Below the pieces are notes generated by a model. That model was given only the letters and a program-made list of their open reading frames with translations, did no database searches and was not told the origin of the DNA. The position numbers and the translations under genes are program-made. 64,000 nucleotides of DNA. It comes from Rhizobium sophorae. Its GTDB lineage: Bacteria; Pseudomonadota; Alphaproteobacteria; Rhizobiales; Rhizobiaceae. Position 1 is the first letter of the stretch. Every line of letters begins with the position of its first letter. This document shows positions 27,093-35,846 of this stretch, piece after piece. The stretch is taken from positions 54,201 through 118,200 of the forward strand of contig NZ_JABFCN010000031.1 in the NCBI RefSeq assembly GCF_013087515.1. Direction: 5' to 3'.

Positions 27093-27661
27093 TCGCGAGC
27101 CGCGAGACTATGCCAACTTAACTCAAACGATCGCGCATAGCCGCGCAAACACTCGATCTCTGTCAGCCGGGTGGCAGCCGGCCTCGCTCACGGGATGCTG
27201 AAGGGGACCTGCGGCTCCTGGCCTTCCTGTATCCAGTCGCGCTTGACGCCGCCGATCGGCGACCATGCATGCGTACGATGCCGAGCTTGCGGTGCACCTC
27301 GGTCAGAGCGTTCTGGACGAATACAGTTCGACCTGGTTGAGCCGACGGCCAGTCGTTCCGGCCGCTTGCCGAACTCTTATCTCGCGATGACCTTTGAATC
27401 CACGCTGGGGCCGGCATTATAGTCGGGCTCAATACTGTTGTAGCAAGTCGTGATGGGATGTGTCACACAGCCATCCATCCACCATCGACCAGCATATGTG
27501 CGTTGCTTCATCGCTGGCGAGGAACAAAGCGGCATTTGCGACATCCGGCTGACCATGCGGTGACGCTTAGTCGTCGATGTTTGTGTTTAGTTGCCTGCCC
27601 AAGTCCGCCGCTGCTGCGGACCGGCAAGAGCAGGGCAACCGGGATGTTTGGAGTTCGCCCC
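27093..27661. other. Intergenic region with decayed coding sequence
   Basis: About 570 bases. The part from 27463 to 27566 holds an SDR remnant on the minus strand. Between 27180 and 27440 the minus strand shows short gene-like runs in different frames (for example YNAGPSVDSKVIAR, and GGVKRDWIQEGQEP ending QVPFSIP and a stop), suggesting a second broken gene, which I cannot identify. No intact gene is seen. Confidence 0.5.
27463..27566 (-). pseudogene. C-terminal fragment of an SDR gene, frameshifted
   Basis: The minus strand reads PHGQPDVANAALFLASDEAT, the standard SDR helix before the C-terminus, then shifts by one base into HMLVDGGWMAV and a stop, the standard SDR end. The residues that would normally join them are deleted. 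Upstream of this, the frame is closed. This is a fossil of a gene displaced from the locus. Confidence 0.65.
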
Positions 27662-28672
27662 ATGACGGATCACACCTATACGCTTAAGCAATTGGCACAG
27701 GGGCATCGACCGATCCGGATTGGCTTTTTCCTGGTGCCGGACTTCCCTCTGATGACCTTTGCGGCAGCGCTCGACTCGCTGCGGCAGGGCAATCGTTTGG
27801 CCAAGCGAAAGGCCTTTGAGTGGCTCATCCTGTCGGCGGATGGCGGCCATGTGAAGTCCAGCAGCGGATTGGGCTTCGATGCAGATGCGGCAATCAGCAG
27901 GGCGCCGCGCTGCGATATCGTAATCCTCTGCGCAGGCATCAATTATGCCGATGCCTATGATGCCAATGTCTTTGCATGGTTGAGGCGCATCCATTCGGAG
28001 GGGTGCGTGCTTGGAGCAGTCAGCACTGCCGTCTTCTTCCTGGCAAAGGCGCGATTGTTGGAAGGGCGACGATGTGCCGTTCATTGGGAGTCGCTTGCAA
28101 GCTTTCGCAGCGAGTTTCCGAACTGTCTCGCCACGGACGACATTTTCGCGATCGACGGACGTTTTCTGACCTCCTCGGGCGGAACCGTCACATTGGACAT
28201 GATGCTTTACCTCATCTCGGCCGTGGAGGGTCGGGAGTTGGCAGCACTCATTTCGGACCAGTTCAACCACGCGCGGATACGGCGCCAGGACGACGTTCAG
28301 AGGATGTCGCCCGAAGATCGTTTCGGCATCCGGAATGCCAAGCTCGCCTTCGTGGTTCGTCGGATGGAAGCCAGCCTCGGCGATCCGGTCGAAATTTCCG
28401 ATCTCGCCAATAGCGTGGCGCTTTCGCTTCGCCAGCTCGAGCGGCTGTTTCACACCAATCTCGGCAAGAGTCCTACCCATTTCTACATAGAGCTTCGCAT
28501 GACACGCGCGAGAGAACTGCTGGTCTACACGGAACTGGCGATCGGTGAGATCGCCGAAATCTGCGGTTATCAGTCAGCTTCGCATTTCGGCCGCTCATAC
28601 CGCACGCGATTTCGCGAGAACCCTGCCGCGACTCGAAAGGCAGAGAAGCTGCGAGAGGAGCCAATGTCATGA
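27662..28672 (+). CDS. GlxA-type AraC-family regulator (DJ-1/PfpI domain plus AraC DNA-binding domain)
   Basis: Regulator of about 336 residues. An N-terminal class I glutamine amidotransferase-like domain (IGFFLVPDFPLMTFAAALD, then CDIVILCAG) is followed by a C-terminal AraC domain with two helix-turn-helices (ISDLANSVALSLRQLERLF; IGEIAEICGYQSASHFGRSY). TTGGAG is well spaced before ATG 27662; longer in-frame starts add sequence without family character. GlxA relatives often govern carnitine, choline, ureide or amino acid breakdown. It is co-directional with, and immediately upstream of, the peptide-type importer operon and probably activates it. Confidence 0.85.
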   Translation: MTDHTYTLKQLAQGHRPIRIGFFLVPDFPLMTFAAALDSLRQGNRLAKRKAFEWLILSADGGHVKSSSGLGFDADAAISRAPRCDIVILCAGINYADAYDANVFAWLRRIHSEGCVLGAVSTAVFFLAKARLLEGRRCAVHWESLASFRSEFPNCLATDDIFAIDGRFLTSSGGTVTLDMMLYLISAVEGRELAALISDQFNHARIRRQDDVQRMSPEDRFGIRNAKLAFVVRRMEASLGDPVEISDLANSVALSLRQLERLFHTNLGKSPTHFYIELRMTRARELLVYTELAIGEIAEICGYQSASHFGRSYRTRFRENPAATRKAEKLREEPMS

Positions 28673-28724
28673 ACAATGTCGATCCACGCAGAGAAGATGT
28701 CGGATCACCGCATATCACGGAGGT

Positions 28725-28757
28725 CCATCCCGTTTTAACGTAAATCAAAACGGATGG
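28725..28757 (+). promoter_or_regulatory. Long inverted repeat upstream of the importer operon
   Basis: CCATCCCGTTTT and AAAACGGATGG are complementary except for one bulged C and flank a 10-base loop. A second small hairpin (CGGAC-AAAAA-GTCCG, 28762-28776) follows. There is no T tract. The first repeat may be an operator for the GlxA-type regulator or a leader RNA structure. Confidence 0.4.
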
Positions 28758-28857
28758 GTGACGGACAAAAAGTCCGCTGCGACCGAGCCTGGGACGAGTA
28801 TCTTGCCGGCCGGTCCGACCAACAAAAATTCGGAACAGTTAAAGCGCTAACTAGGAG

Positions 28858-30537
28858 ATGACTACCGTGGACAAGTCTCAGCATTCCTATATCCCGACTC
28901 TGGTCGAACAGATGTCGAGCGGCTCGATCGGCCGCCGAGAATTTCTGCGTAAAGCGACGCTTCTTGGTGTTTCGGCCGCAGCCGCATATTCTCTTGCCGG
29001 CGTTCCAATGCCGGGCGACGGCGCCCGGGCCGACGATATGCCGAAGGGCGGAAACCTGCGCATCGGCATGCGTTGCATGGAAATCAAGGATCCGCATCTG
29101 GCCGACTTTGCCGAAAAGTCGAACGTCATCCGCCAAACCTGCGAATATCTGACCCTCACGGATCGCAACAACATTACCCATCCTTATCTGCTGGAAAAAT
29201 GGGAAGTCAGCAACGATCTGAAGACGTGGACGCTTCATGTGCGCAAGGACGTCAAATGGCGCAAGGGAAAGCCGCTGACGGCCGACGATGTGATCTGGAA
29301 CCTGAAGCGCGTTTGCGATCCAGCAATCGGTTCGTCGATGCTCGGGCTTTTCACCGGTTATCTCGTGCAGGAATACGAAACCGGTGAAAAGGACGACAAG
29401 GGCAATCCCAAGAAGTCGAGCAAGCTCTGGGCTGACAATGCCATCGAGAAGGTCGACGATCACACAGTTCGTCTCAACTGCTCCTCGCCGCAGATTGCCG
29501 TGCCCGAGCACCTCTACCACTACCCGATGTTCATCCTTGATCCGGAAGAAAACGGTGCTTTCGGCGCTGACGCGAACGGCACGGGTCCCTTCGTTATCAC
29601 CGAATACGTCGTCGGCAAGGGTGCCAAGTACAAAGCCCGCACCGACTATTGGGGCACCGGGCCATATCTCGATACGTTCGAATATGTCGACCTCGGCGAC
29701 AATCCGGGGGCCGGTATCGCGGCCATGGCTTCCAAGCAGGTCGATGGCCTGTCGGAAGCTGACGCAGTCCAGATCAATGCAATGAAAAATTTCCCGCATG
29801 TGGCAGTCTATCAGGTCGATACGACCCAGACGGTCGTTGCTCGCATGCATCCAAATATCGACCAGTTCAAGGACAAGCGCGTGCGCCAGGCGATGCGCTA
29901 TGCGATTGACCGCGACAAGGTTATCCAGACCGCGCTTCTCGGTGCCGGTGTTCCTGCCGAAGATCATCACGTCGCGCCGTCACATCCCGAATATGCGGCC
30001 TTGCCGAAATATCCCCGAGATATCGAGAAGGCCAAGAAGCTCCTGGCCGACGCAGGCTATCCTGACGGTTTTGAATTCGACATGACGACGCGCCCCGACC
30101 CGATCTGGGAGCTCAACACGGCGCAGGTCCTGGCCGAACAATTCAAGGACATCGGTGTGAAGGTCAACATCAAGTCGCTGCCGAGTGCGCAATATTGGGA
30201 AGTCTGGACGACGTCGCCGTTCAGCCTGACGGCCTGGGGCCATCGGCCGCTGGCAATCATGACGCTGTCGCTCGCCTACCGTTCGAATGCCGCCTGGAAC
30301 GAGTCCAACTATTCCAATGCGGAATTTGACAGGCTGCTGACGGAAGCCGAAGGCATCCTCGATCCGAAGGAGCGCAGCAAGGTCATGGCGAAGATCGAGG
30401 CGATCATGCAGGACGACGGACCAATCGTTCAGCCCTTCTGGCGTGTTTTCTCGACCGTCATGGACAAGAAGGTCAAGGGCTTCGATCTCCATCCTTCGCA
30501 ATACATCTTCGCGCATCAATACGCGATCTCGGTATAA
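28858..30537 (+). CDS. Periplasmic substrate-binding protein, family 5 (peptide/opine type), Tat signal
   Basis: Binding protein of 559 residues of the OppA/DppA type (SBP_bac_5). The N-terminal region is unusually long before its twin-arginine motif (GRREFLRKA near residues 24-32) and the hydrophobic stretch that ends at ARADDMP. Family segments include LTADDVIWNLKRVCDP, NGTGPFVI and VRQAMRYAIDRDKVI. TAGGAG is just upstream of ATG 28858. It supplies the permease pair and fused ATPase that follow. Family 5 proteins bind peptides, opines, glycosides or ureides, so the ligand is open. Confidence 0.92.
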   Translation: MTTVDKSQHSYIPTLVEQMSSGSIGRREFLRKATLLGVSAAAAYSLAGVPMPGDGARADDMPKGGNLRIGMRCMEIKDPHLADFAEKSNVIRQTCEYLTLTDRNNITHPYLLEKWEVSNDLKTWTLHVRKDVKWRKGKPLTADDVIWNLKRVCDPAIGSSMLGLFTGYLVQEYETGEKDDKGNPKKSSKLWADNAIEKVDDHTVRLNCSSPQIAVPEHLYHYPMFILDPEENGAFGADANGTGPFVITEYVVGKGAKYKARTDYWGTGPYLDTFEYVDLGDNPGAGIAAMASKQVDGLSEADAVQINAMKNFPHVAVYQVDTTQTVVARMHPNIDQFKDKRVRQAMRYAIDRDKVIQTALLGAGVPAEDHHVAPSHPEYAALPKYPRDIEKAKKLLADAGYPDGFEFDMTTRPDPIWELNTAQVLAEQFKDIGVKVNIKSLPSAQYWEVWTTSPFSLTAWGHRPLAIMTLSLAYRSNAAWNESNYSNAEFDRLLTEAEGILDPKERSKVMAKIEAIMQDDGPIVQPFWRVFSTVMDKKVKGFDLHPSQYIFAHQYAISV

Positions 30538-30540
30538 CCT

Positions 30541-30582
30541 CCCGGCTGGTGCCTGGCCGCGTTCGCGCGGTCGGGTGCCGGG
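30541..30582 (+). repeat. Strong UUCG hairpin between binding-protein and permease genes
   Basis: A 10-bp stem (30552-30561 with 30566-30575, two G-U pairs) closed by a TTCG tetraloop, itself flanked by CCCGGC/GCCGGG outer arms. It begins 3 bases after the stop codon of the binding protein. There is no T tract; the likely role is 3' protection of the binding-protein mRNA, making it more abundant than the permease message. Confidence 0.65.
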
Positions 30583-30607
30583 CGCAGATATTCGGGCTTG
30601 TCCGGCT

Positions 30608-31621
30608 ATGGCGAATTTCCTCCTCAAGCGCTTGGCGATGATGGTCGTGACGATGCTCTGTGCCTCGTTTCTCGTCTTCGCCGTCTGCGAGTTCACTCCC
30701 GGCAGCGTGGCGCGCAAGTCGCTCGGTCCTTTCGCTACCCAGCAGCAGGTGGACCTGCTGTCGCAGAAACTGAAGGCCAATGATCCACTGCTGGTGCGCT
30801 ACGGTCGCTGGCTGGGTGTGCTCGTCGGCGCAATCCCCGATCCGCTTCAGGATCCGGCCACCGGGCTGAACTTCAAGGACCCGCGTGGCGCCCAGTATTT
30901 CGGCAACTTCGGATATTCCACCCTGAACAAGCTACCCGTCAACGACGTCATCTGGGATCGTCTCGGCAATACCTCCATCCTCGCCGGGCTGGCGTTCCTG
31001 CTGATCGTGCCGCTGTCGATCATTTTCGGCATCCTGTCGGGGCTGAAAGAGGGCGGGGTGCTGGACCGGACGCTTTCGATCATCTGTATCACTTTTACCT
31101 CCATTCCGGAGTTCGCGTCAGGCGTCTTCCTGGTGACGCTCTTCGTGATCCTCTGGCCGATCCTGCCAGGCACGAGCCCGCTCAACAGCGATGGCGGCTG
31201 GGCAGTGCCCTATCAGTTCGTCCTGCCCGTCGCGGTGCTGGTCATCTATGACTTCGGCTATGTCGCCCGCATGATCCGCGTCTCGATGATCGGAGTCATG
31301 GAGCGGCCCTATATCCGCACCGCAATCCTCAAGGGCATGAGCACGCGCCGCATGGTCCTAGGGCACGCGTTGCGGAATGCGATGATCGCACCGTTCACCG
31401 TGCTCCTGCTGCAAATCAACTTCCTGATCAGCGGCGTCGTCGTCACCGAGCTCGTCTTTGCCTATCCGGGCTTCGGCCGCCTGATCCTCGATGCAAGCCT
31501 GTTCGGCGATATCGCAACGCTCGAGGCCGCAACATTGATCACGGTTGCCATCGCCGTTGTCACGCAGTTGCTTGGCGACCTCGGCTACATGCTGCTCGAT
31601 CCACGCATCCGGGTGAGGTAA
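30608..31621 (+). CDS. Peptide-type ABC permease 1 (DppB/OppB-like)
   Basis: Inner-membrane permease of about 337 residues. The N-terminus LLKRLAMMVVTMLCASFLVFAV is the typical first helix, followed by a large periplasmic loop longer than in DppB. The EAA loop is present (RTAILKGMSTRRMVLGHALR). The C-terminus RLILDASLFGDIATLEAATL matches the family. It lies 70 bases after the binding-protein stop, beyond the hairpin, and 3 bases before the next permease. Confidence 0.92.
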   Translation: MANFLLKRLAMMVVTMLCASFLVFAVCEFTPGSVARKSLGPFATQQQVDLLSQKLKANDPLLVRYGRWLGVLVGAIPDPLQDPATGLNFKDPRGAQYFGNFGYSTLNKLPVNDVIWDRLGNTSILAGLAFLLIVPLSIIFGILSGLKEGGVLDRTLSIICITFTSIPEFASGVFLVTLFVILWPILPGTSPLNSDGGWAVPYQFVLPVAVLVIYDFGYVARMIRVSMIGVMERPYIRTAILKGMSTRRMVLGHALRNAMIAPFTVLLLQINFLISGVVVTELVFAYPGFGRLILDASLFGDIATLEAATLITVAIAVVTQLLGDLGYMLLDPRIRVR

Positions 31622-31624
31622 ATC

Positions 31625-32500
31625 ATGGCTGTTCATGACAATATCACCGGAGTGGTCACCGCACCGCCAAAGCGTGCTGCAAGGCCCAACTGGATGCGCA
31701 TCTTTCATTCGCGCACGGCCGTCGTCGGGTTTTGCCTTGTTCTCTTCTGGGTACTTGCAGCCCTTCTTGCGCCCGTCCTGCCGCTACCGTCGCCGACGGA
31801 TTCCGATGTCATGGCGATGAGCAACCCCTATCCTTCCGCTGCCCACTGGCTGGGGACCGATATTCTCGGTCGTGATATGCTGTCACGGTTGATCTTCGGC
31901 GCCCGCACAGTGCTCTCCGTTGCGCCGCTGTCGGTGGCGGTCGCAATGATCGTCGGCATCACGATGGGGATGATTGCAGGCTACTATGGGGGCTGGATCG
32001 ACGTGCTGATCAGCCGCGTCTCGGACATCATACTGGCATTTCCGGTTCTCGTTATCTACGTCATCCTGATCGCCAATATCGGACCGTCGGTCCTCAACAT
32101 CGTCATTGCGACGATGATCGCCTCGGCGCCGGGTATCGGTCGCATAACGCGCGGCCTGGTGCTGGGTCTGAAGCAGCAGGAGTATGTCGCGGCAGCAAAG
32201 CTGCGTGCTGAAAGCACGCTCTACATCATGATCGTTGAACTGCTGCCGAACTGCCGCAGCCTGCTGATCGTCGATGCCTGCCTGCGCATCGGCTACACGA
32301 TCATCACCATCGGCATCCTCGGTTTCCTCGGCCTCGGTCTGCCGCCACCGAACCCGGACTGGGGTGGCATGGTCAAGGAAAGTGTCACTGTACTGAATGT
32401 CTGGCCACACATGTCGCTGATCCCGTCTGCCGCGCTCGTCAGCCTGGTCCTCGGCTTCAACCTGCTCGCCGACGGCATTCGGGAGGCATGGAAATCATGA
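31625..32500 (+). CDS. Peptide-type ABC permease 2 (DppC/OppC-like)
   Basis: Inner-membrane permease of 291 residues. LGTDILGRDMLSRLIFGAR is the DppC family signature. The EAA loop reads YVAAAKLRAESTLYIMIVEL, with Arg where the motif glycine normally sits (AAxxxG becomes AAKLRA), a mild departure. The C-terminus FLGLGLPPPNPDWGGMVKES is standard. It is downstream of its partner by 3 bases and ends near the fused ATPase start. Confidence 0.92.
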   Translation: MAVHDNITGVVTAPPKRAARPNWMRIFHSRTAVVGFCLVLFWVLAALLAPVLPLPSPTDSDVMAMSNPYPSAAHWLGTDILGRDMLSRLIFGARTVLSVAPLSVAVAMIVGITMGMIAGYYGGWIDVLISRVSDIILAFPVLVIYVILIANIGPSVLNIVIATMIASAPGIGRITRGLVLGLKQQEYVAAAKLRAESTLYIMIVELLPNCRSLLIVDACLRIGYTIITIGILGFLGLGLPPPNPDWGGMVKESVTVLNVWPHMSLIPSAALVSLVLGFNLLADGIREAWKS

Positions 32501-32532
32501 ACATCATCGCGTCCAGTCTTCAAGGAGCGGCC

Positions 32533-34587
32533 ATGTCCATCACGCCGTCGATCGATTGTGAACCCGTTATCGACATCGCCAGCCTTCGCGTCGAGTTTCG
32601 TGGCAAAAGCGAAACGGTCGTCGCGATCCCCGACCTCTCGTTTAAGGTCATGCCGGGCGAAAGCTACGGCCTTGTAGGGGAATCGGGCTGTGGCAAGAGC
32701 ACGACGGCCATGGCGATCATGGGCTATCTCGGAAATACCGGGGTGATTGCCGGCGGCAGCATCCGCTTCAACGGCAAGCAACTGGTCGGTGCTTCGGCCA
32801 AGGATCTGCGCTCCATCCGCGGGCGGCAGATCGCGATGGTCTACCAGGATCCGATGAGTGCGCTCAATCCGGTGAAGACGATCGGTGCGCAGCTTGCCGA
32901 AGTCCCCCTGCTTCACATGGGCGCAAGCAAAAAAGATGCCATTGCCATGGCGGAAGCGATGCTTGCCGACGTCCGCCTGCCGGACCCCGGCGACATGATG
33001 AAGCGGTATCCGCATCAGCTTTCCGGTGGCCAGCAGCAGCGCGTGGTCATCGCCATGGCACTGCTTGCCAAACCGTCGCTGTTGCTGCTCGATGAACCGA
33101 CAACCGGCCTCGATGTGACGGTCGAAGCTGCCGTCATCGATCTGATCGCCGAATTGCGCCAACGCTATTCGACCAGCCTGCTGTTCATCTCGCATAATCT
33201 CGGCCTGATCGCAGAGAGCTGCGATCGTCTCGGCATCATGTATTCCGGCGAGATGGTAGAAGAGGGAGCGACATCAGAAGTATTCCGCCGGCCGAAACAT
33301 CCGTATACGCGCGGCCTTATCGATTGCATTCCCGACATTACCGGCGATAAGCGCAGCCGCACGCTCGCTGCCATTCCGGGCTCGATCCCGCTGCCGCAGG
33401 AAAGGCCGCAGGGCTGTCTTTTCGGGCCGCGCTGTTCGAGTTTTGTCTCCGGCCTCTGCGACCGTCCGGACCTTGCTCTGGAGCCGGCGGCGGAAGAGCA
33501 TCTGGTGCGCTGCGTCCGCTGGCCCGAAATTTCGGCAGTAGAAGCGACGGTTGCTCCGGTCGAGACAAAGATGACTGCAAGATCGACGGCGATAACGCTG
33601 TCCGATGTGAACCGTCTCTATCCCGTCGGCCGCCAGAAGACCGTCAAGGCAAACGAAGCGATCAGTTTCGAAGCGGCAACAGCCGAGATCGTGGCGCTGG
33701 TCGGCGAGTCCGGCTGCGGAAAATCCACGCTGGCGCGCATCGTGACGGGTCTCGACAAGGCGACCTCGGGCGAAATACGCATGGCTGGTGAAAATATTGC
33801 CGAATTGCAGGCGAGCGAGCGTCCGCGGGAACTGTTGCAGCAGGTTCAGATGATCTTTCAGAACCCTGACAGCACGCTCAACCCTTCGCATTCCGCCGCT
33901 TTCTCCATCCGCCGTTCGATCAAGAAGTTCGGCATCCGCAAGGGAAAGGCGGAGATCGAACAGCGTGTTCGCGAGCTTCTGGAAATGGTGCGATTGTCTC
34001 CGGCCGTTGCAGACCGAAAACCAAACCAGCTCTCCGGGGGCCAGAAACAACGCATTGCCATCGCACGCGCCTTTGCGGCGGAACCGTCGCTCATCGTCGC
34101 CGACGAACCGGTCTCCGCCCTCGACGTCTCGGTGCAGGCCGCGGTCGTGACGCTGCTTCTCGATATTCAACGGGAAAAGCATGCCACGATGCTGTTCATC
34201 AGCCATGACCTGGCGTTGGTTCGCCACGTGGCAGACAAGGTTGTGGTCATGTATCTCGGTAAGGTCATGGAGCAGGGGACCGTCGAGGAAGTCTTCGGCG
34301 AGGGCGCACATCCCTATACCGAAGCACTTCTCTCAGCGATCCGCAGCCCGCATCCGGATGAAGCGCCGCGCGAGCGTATTCGCCTGTCCGGCGAAACACC
34401 GAGCGCGGTCAACGTACCCGCCGGCTGCCGTTTTGCGACGCGGTGCCACCGCAAGCTCGGCAGCATCTGCGACACCGCTCCGCCCCCACTGCGCAAGATG
34501 TCCGATACGCACGAGATTCTCTGCCACATTGATCAGGCAGATCTGGCCGCCCGGCCTTCCGTCCTTGCTTTTGCCGAAAAGGCATAA
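32533..34587 (+). CDS. Fused double-ATPase subunit of peptide-type ABC importer (DppD-DppF fusion), canonical
   Basis: ATPase of about 684 residues with two complete nucleotide-binding domains. Domain 1 has GESGCGKS, YQDPMSALNP, LSGGQQQR, LLDEPTTGLD and ISHN; domain 2 has GESGCGKS, FQNPDSTLNP, LSGGQKQR, ADEPVSALD and ISHD. In contrast to the fused ATPase at 796, neither half is degenerate. Each half ends with the cysteine-bearing OppD/OppF tail. AAGGAG at 32522-32527 supports ATG 32533; ATG 32497 (overlapping the permease stop) and ATG 32488 are alternatives. The stop overlaps the MFS start. Confidence 0.9.
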   Translation: MSITPSIDCEPVIDIASLRVEFRGKSETVVAIPDLSFKVMPGESYGLVGESGCGKSTTAMAIMGYLGNTGVIAGGSIRFNGKQLVGASAKDLRSIRGRQIAMVYQDPMSALNPVKTIGAQLAEVPLLHMGASKKDAIAMAEAMLADVRLPDPGDMMKRYPHQLSGGQQQRVVIAMALLAKPSLLLLDEPTTGLDVTVEAAVIDLIAELRQRYSTSLLFISHNLGLIAESCDRLGIMYSGEMVEEGATSEVFRRPKHPYTRGLIDCIPDITGDKRSRTLAAIPGSIPLPQERPQGCLFGPRCSSFVSGLCDRPDLALEPAAEEHLVRCVRWPEISAVEATVAPVETKMTARSTAITLSDVNRLYPVGRQKTVKANEAISFEAATAEIVALVGESGCGKSTLARIVTGLDKATSGEIRMAGENIAELQASERPRELLQQVQMIFQNPDSTLNPSHSAAFSIRRSIKKFGIRKGKAEIEQRVRELLEMVRLSPAVADRKPNQLSGGQKQRIAIARAFAAEPSLIVADEPVSALDVSVQAAVVTLLLDIQREKHATMLFISHDLALVRHVADKVVVMYLGKVMEQGTVEEVFGEGAHPYTEALLSAIRSPHPDEAPRERIRLSGETPSAVNVPAGCRFATRCHRKLGSICDTAPPPLRKMSDTHEILCHIDQADLAARPSVLAFAEKA

Positions 34588-35846
34588 TGATGCGCGATCC
34601 CGATCGGATTGGTGACTTCTGGCGGAAAGCCGCAGGCCTTCGTGCAATCCTGCATGTCATGGCGAGCATCTGCATCGTCGCGACTGGCAATTCTCTTCTG
34701 ACGACCACAGTTTCTCTGCACCTCAGTGACCCTGCAATCGATCCCCACATTGTCCAGTTATTGCTGACGGCGTTTCCCATAGGCTTCCTTGCCGGATGCC
34801 TGTCAGCCCGCTTCATGGTCGTCCGCTTGGGACATGAGCGCGCTTTCCTGGCCGTCGCATTGTTCGCCGGTGTTGGCGCCTGCGGCTACATGCTGACGCA
34901 AGCCGCGCCGGTCTGGTTCTGCCTGCGCCTGATAAACGGCTTTTCCATCGCGACGCTGTTCGTCGTGTCCGAAAGCTGGATCAATCTTTACGCTGGCCAG
35001 AAGAACCGCGGAGCTTATTTCTCGCTCTATATGCTGATGACGTCGCTGGCGACGCTGTTTGCGCAATTGCTTGTCGAAGCGGCCGGAGCGGACTCTCCCC
35101 ATCTCTTTCAGATCGTGCTCGGTGTCGTCCTGCTTGGACTAATCTACGCCCGCTTTGTCGGTGGACCCTGGCCCACCTTGCGCCTGCCGCTGGCAGTGGC
35201 GGTCGAGGCCGGTAACGCTCACTCCGGGCATCGGTATGGCATCTGGCGGCTCGTCGCTCTCGCACCGGTGGCTGTCGTCTGCGTCTTTCAAGCGGGCATG
35301 ACGAATATGAATGTCTATACGATGACGCCGATCTATGCGGAGCGGGTGCACCTTGACGCGGCGGTGGCCGTGACACTGGTAACCGCCTTCAGCCTGGGCG
35401 GCATGCTCGCTCAGGCGCCGGTCGGATGGTTGTCGGATCGTATGGACCGGCGCGTTCTACTTCTCGTTCAGGGATTGGCGGGAGCAGGACTGTGCGCAAC
35501 AATCGCCTGGCCCGGAAGCTATCCGCAGATGCTTCTCCACGGTCTGTTTTTCGCCTATGGCGCGATTGCGCTGACAATTTACCCGGTCGGCATCGCTTAC
35601 GCCAACTCACAGCTCGACAGCCGCCATATGGTCTCGGCATCGGGTAGCCTCCTGCTCCTCTATTCGATCGGCAACATCATGACACCTGGGCTCGCCGCCC
35701 AGCTGATGGAGCTGTTTGCACCGCAGGCACTCTTTCTTCTGCTCGGGAGCGGAGCGTTCCTGGTTGCTGCTACTGCCTGCTTCAATCTGCTGCGCCGTCC
35801 GATCGGCGCCACCAAACATTGCCTCGTCTCGGGAGGAAGCGAATGA
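34587..35846 (+). CDS. Major facilitator superfamily transporter (YcaD/UMF-like)
   Basis: Inner-membrane carrier of 419 residues with about twelve hydrophobic segments in two six-helix halves. The typical intracellular loop motif is present in the second half (GWLSDRMDRRVLL) and, more weakly, after helix 2 (CLSARFMVVRLGHERA). The overall pattern resembles the YcaD/TsgA-like MFS group. It overlaps both the ATPase (ATG within TAATGATG) and the hydantoinase start, so it is a full operon member. It may export a product or take up a related heterocycle; direction cannot be told. Confidence 0.85.
   Translation: MMRDPDRIGDFWRKAAGLRAILHVMASICIVATGNSLLTTTVSLHLSDPAIDPHIVQLLLTAFPIGFLAGCLSARFMVVRLGHERAFLAVALFAGVGACGYMLTQAAPVWFCLRLINGFSIATLFVVSESWINLYAGQKNRGAYFSLYMLMTSLATLFAQLLVEAAGADSPHLFQIVLGVVLLGLIYARFVGGPWPTLRLPLAVAVEAGNAHSGHRYGIWRLVALAPVAVVCVFQAGMTNMNVYTMTPIYAERVHLDAAVAVTLVTAFSLGGMLAQAPVGWLSDRMDRRVLLLVQGLAGAGLCATIAWPGSYPQMLLHGLFFAYGAIALTIYPVGIAYANSQLDSRHMVSASGSLLLLYSIGNIMTPGLAAQLMELFAPQALFLLLGSGAFLVAATACFNLLRRPIGATKHCLVSGGSE

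Noticed and set aside
32533..34587. Search for site asymmetry in the second fused ATPase
   Set aside because: Both halves have complete Walker A, Q-loop, signature, Walker B and H-loop motifs.
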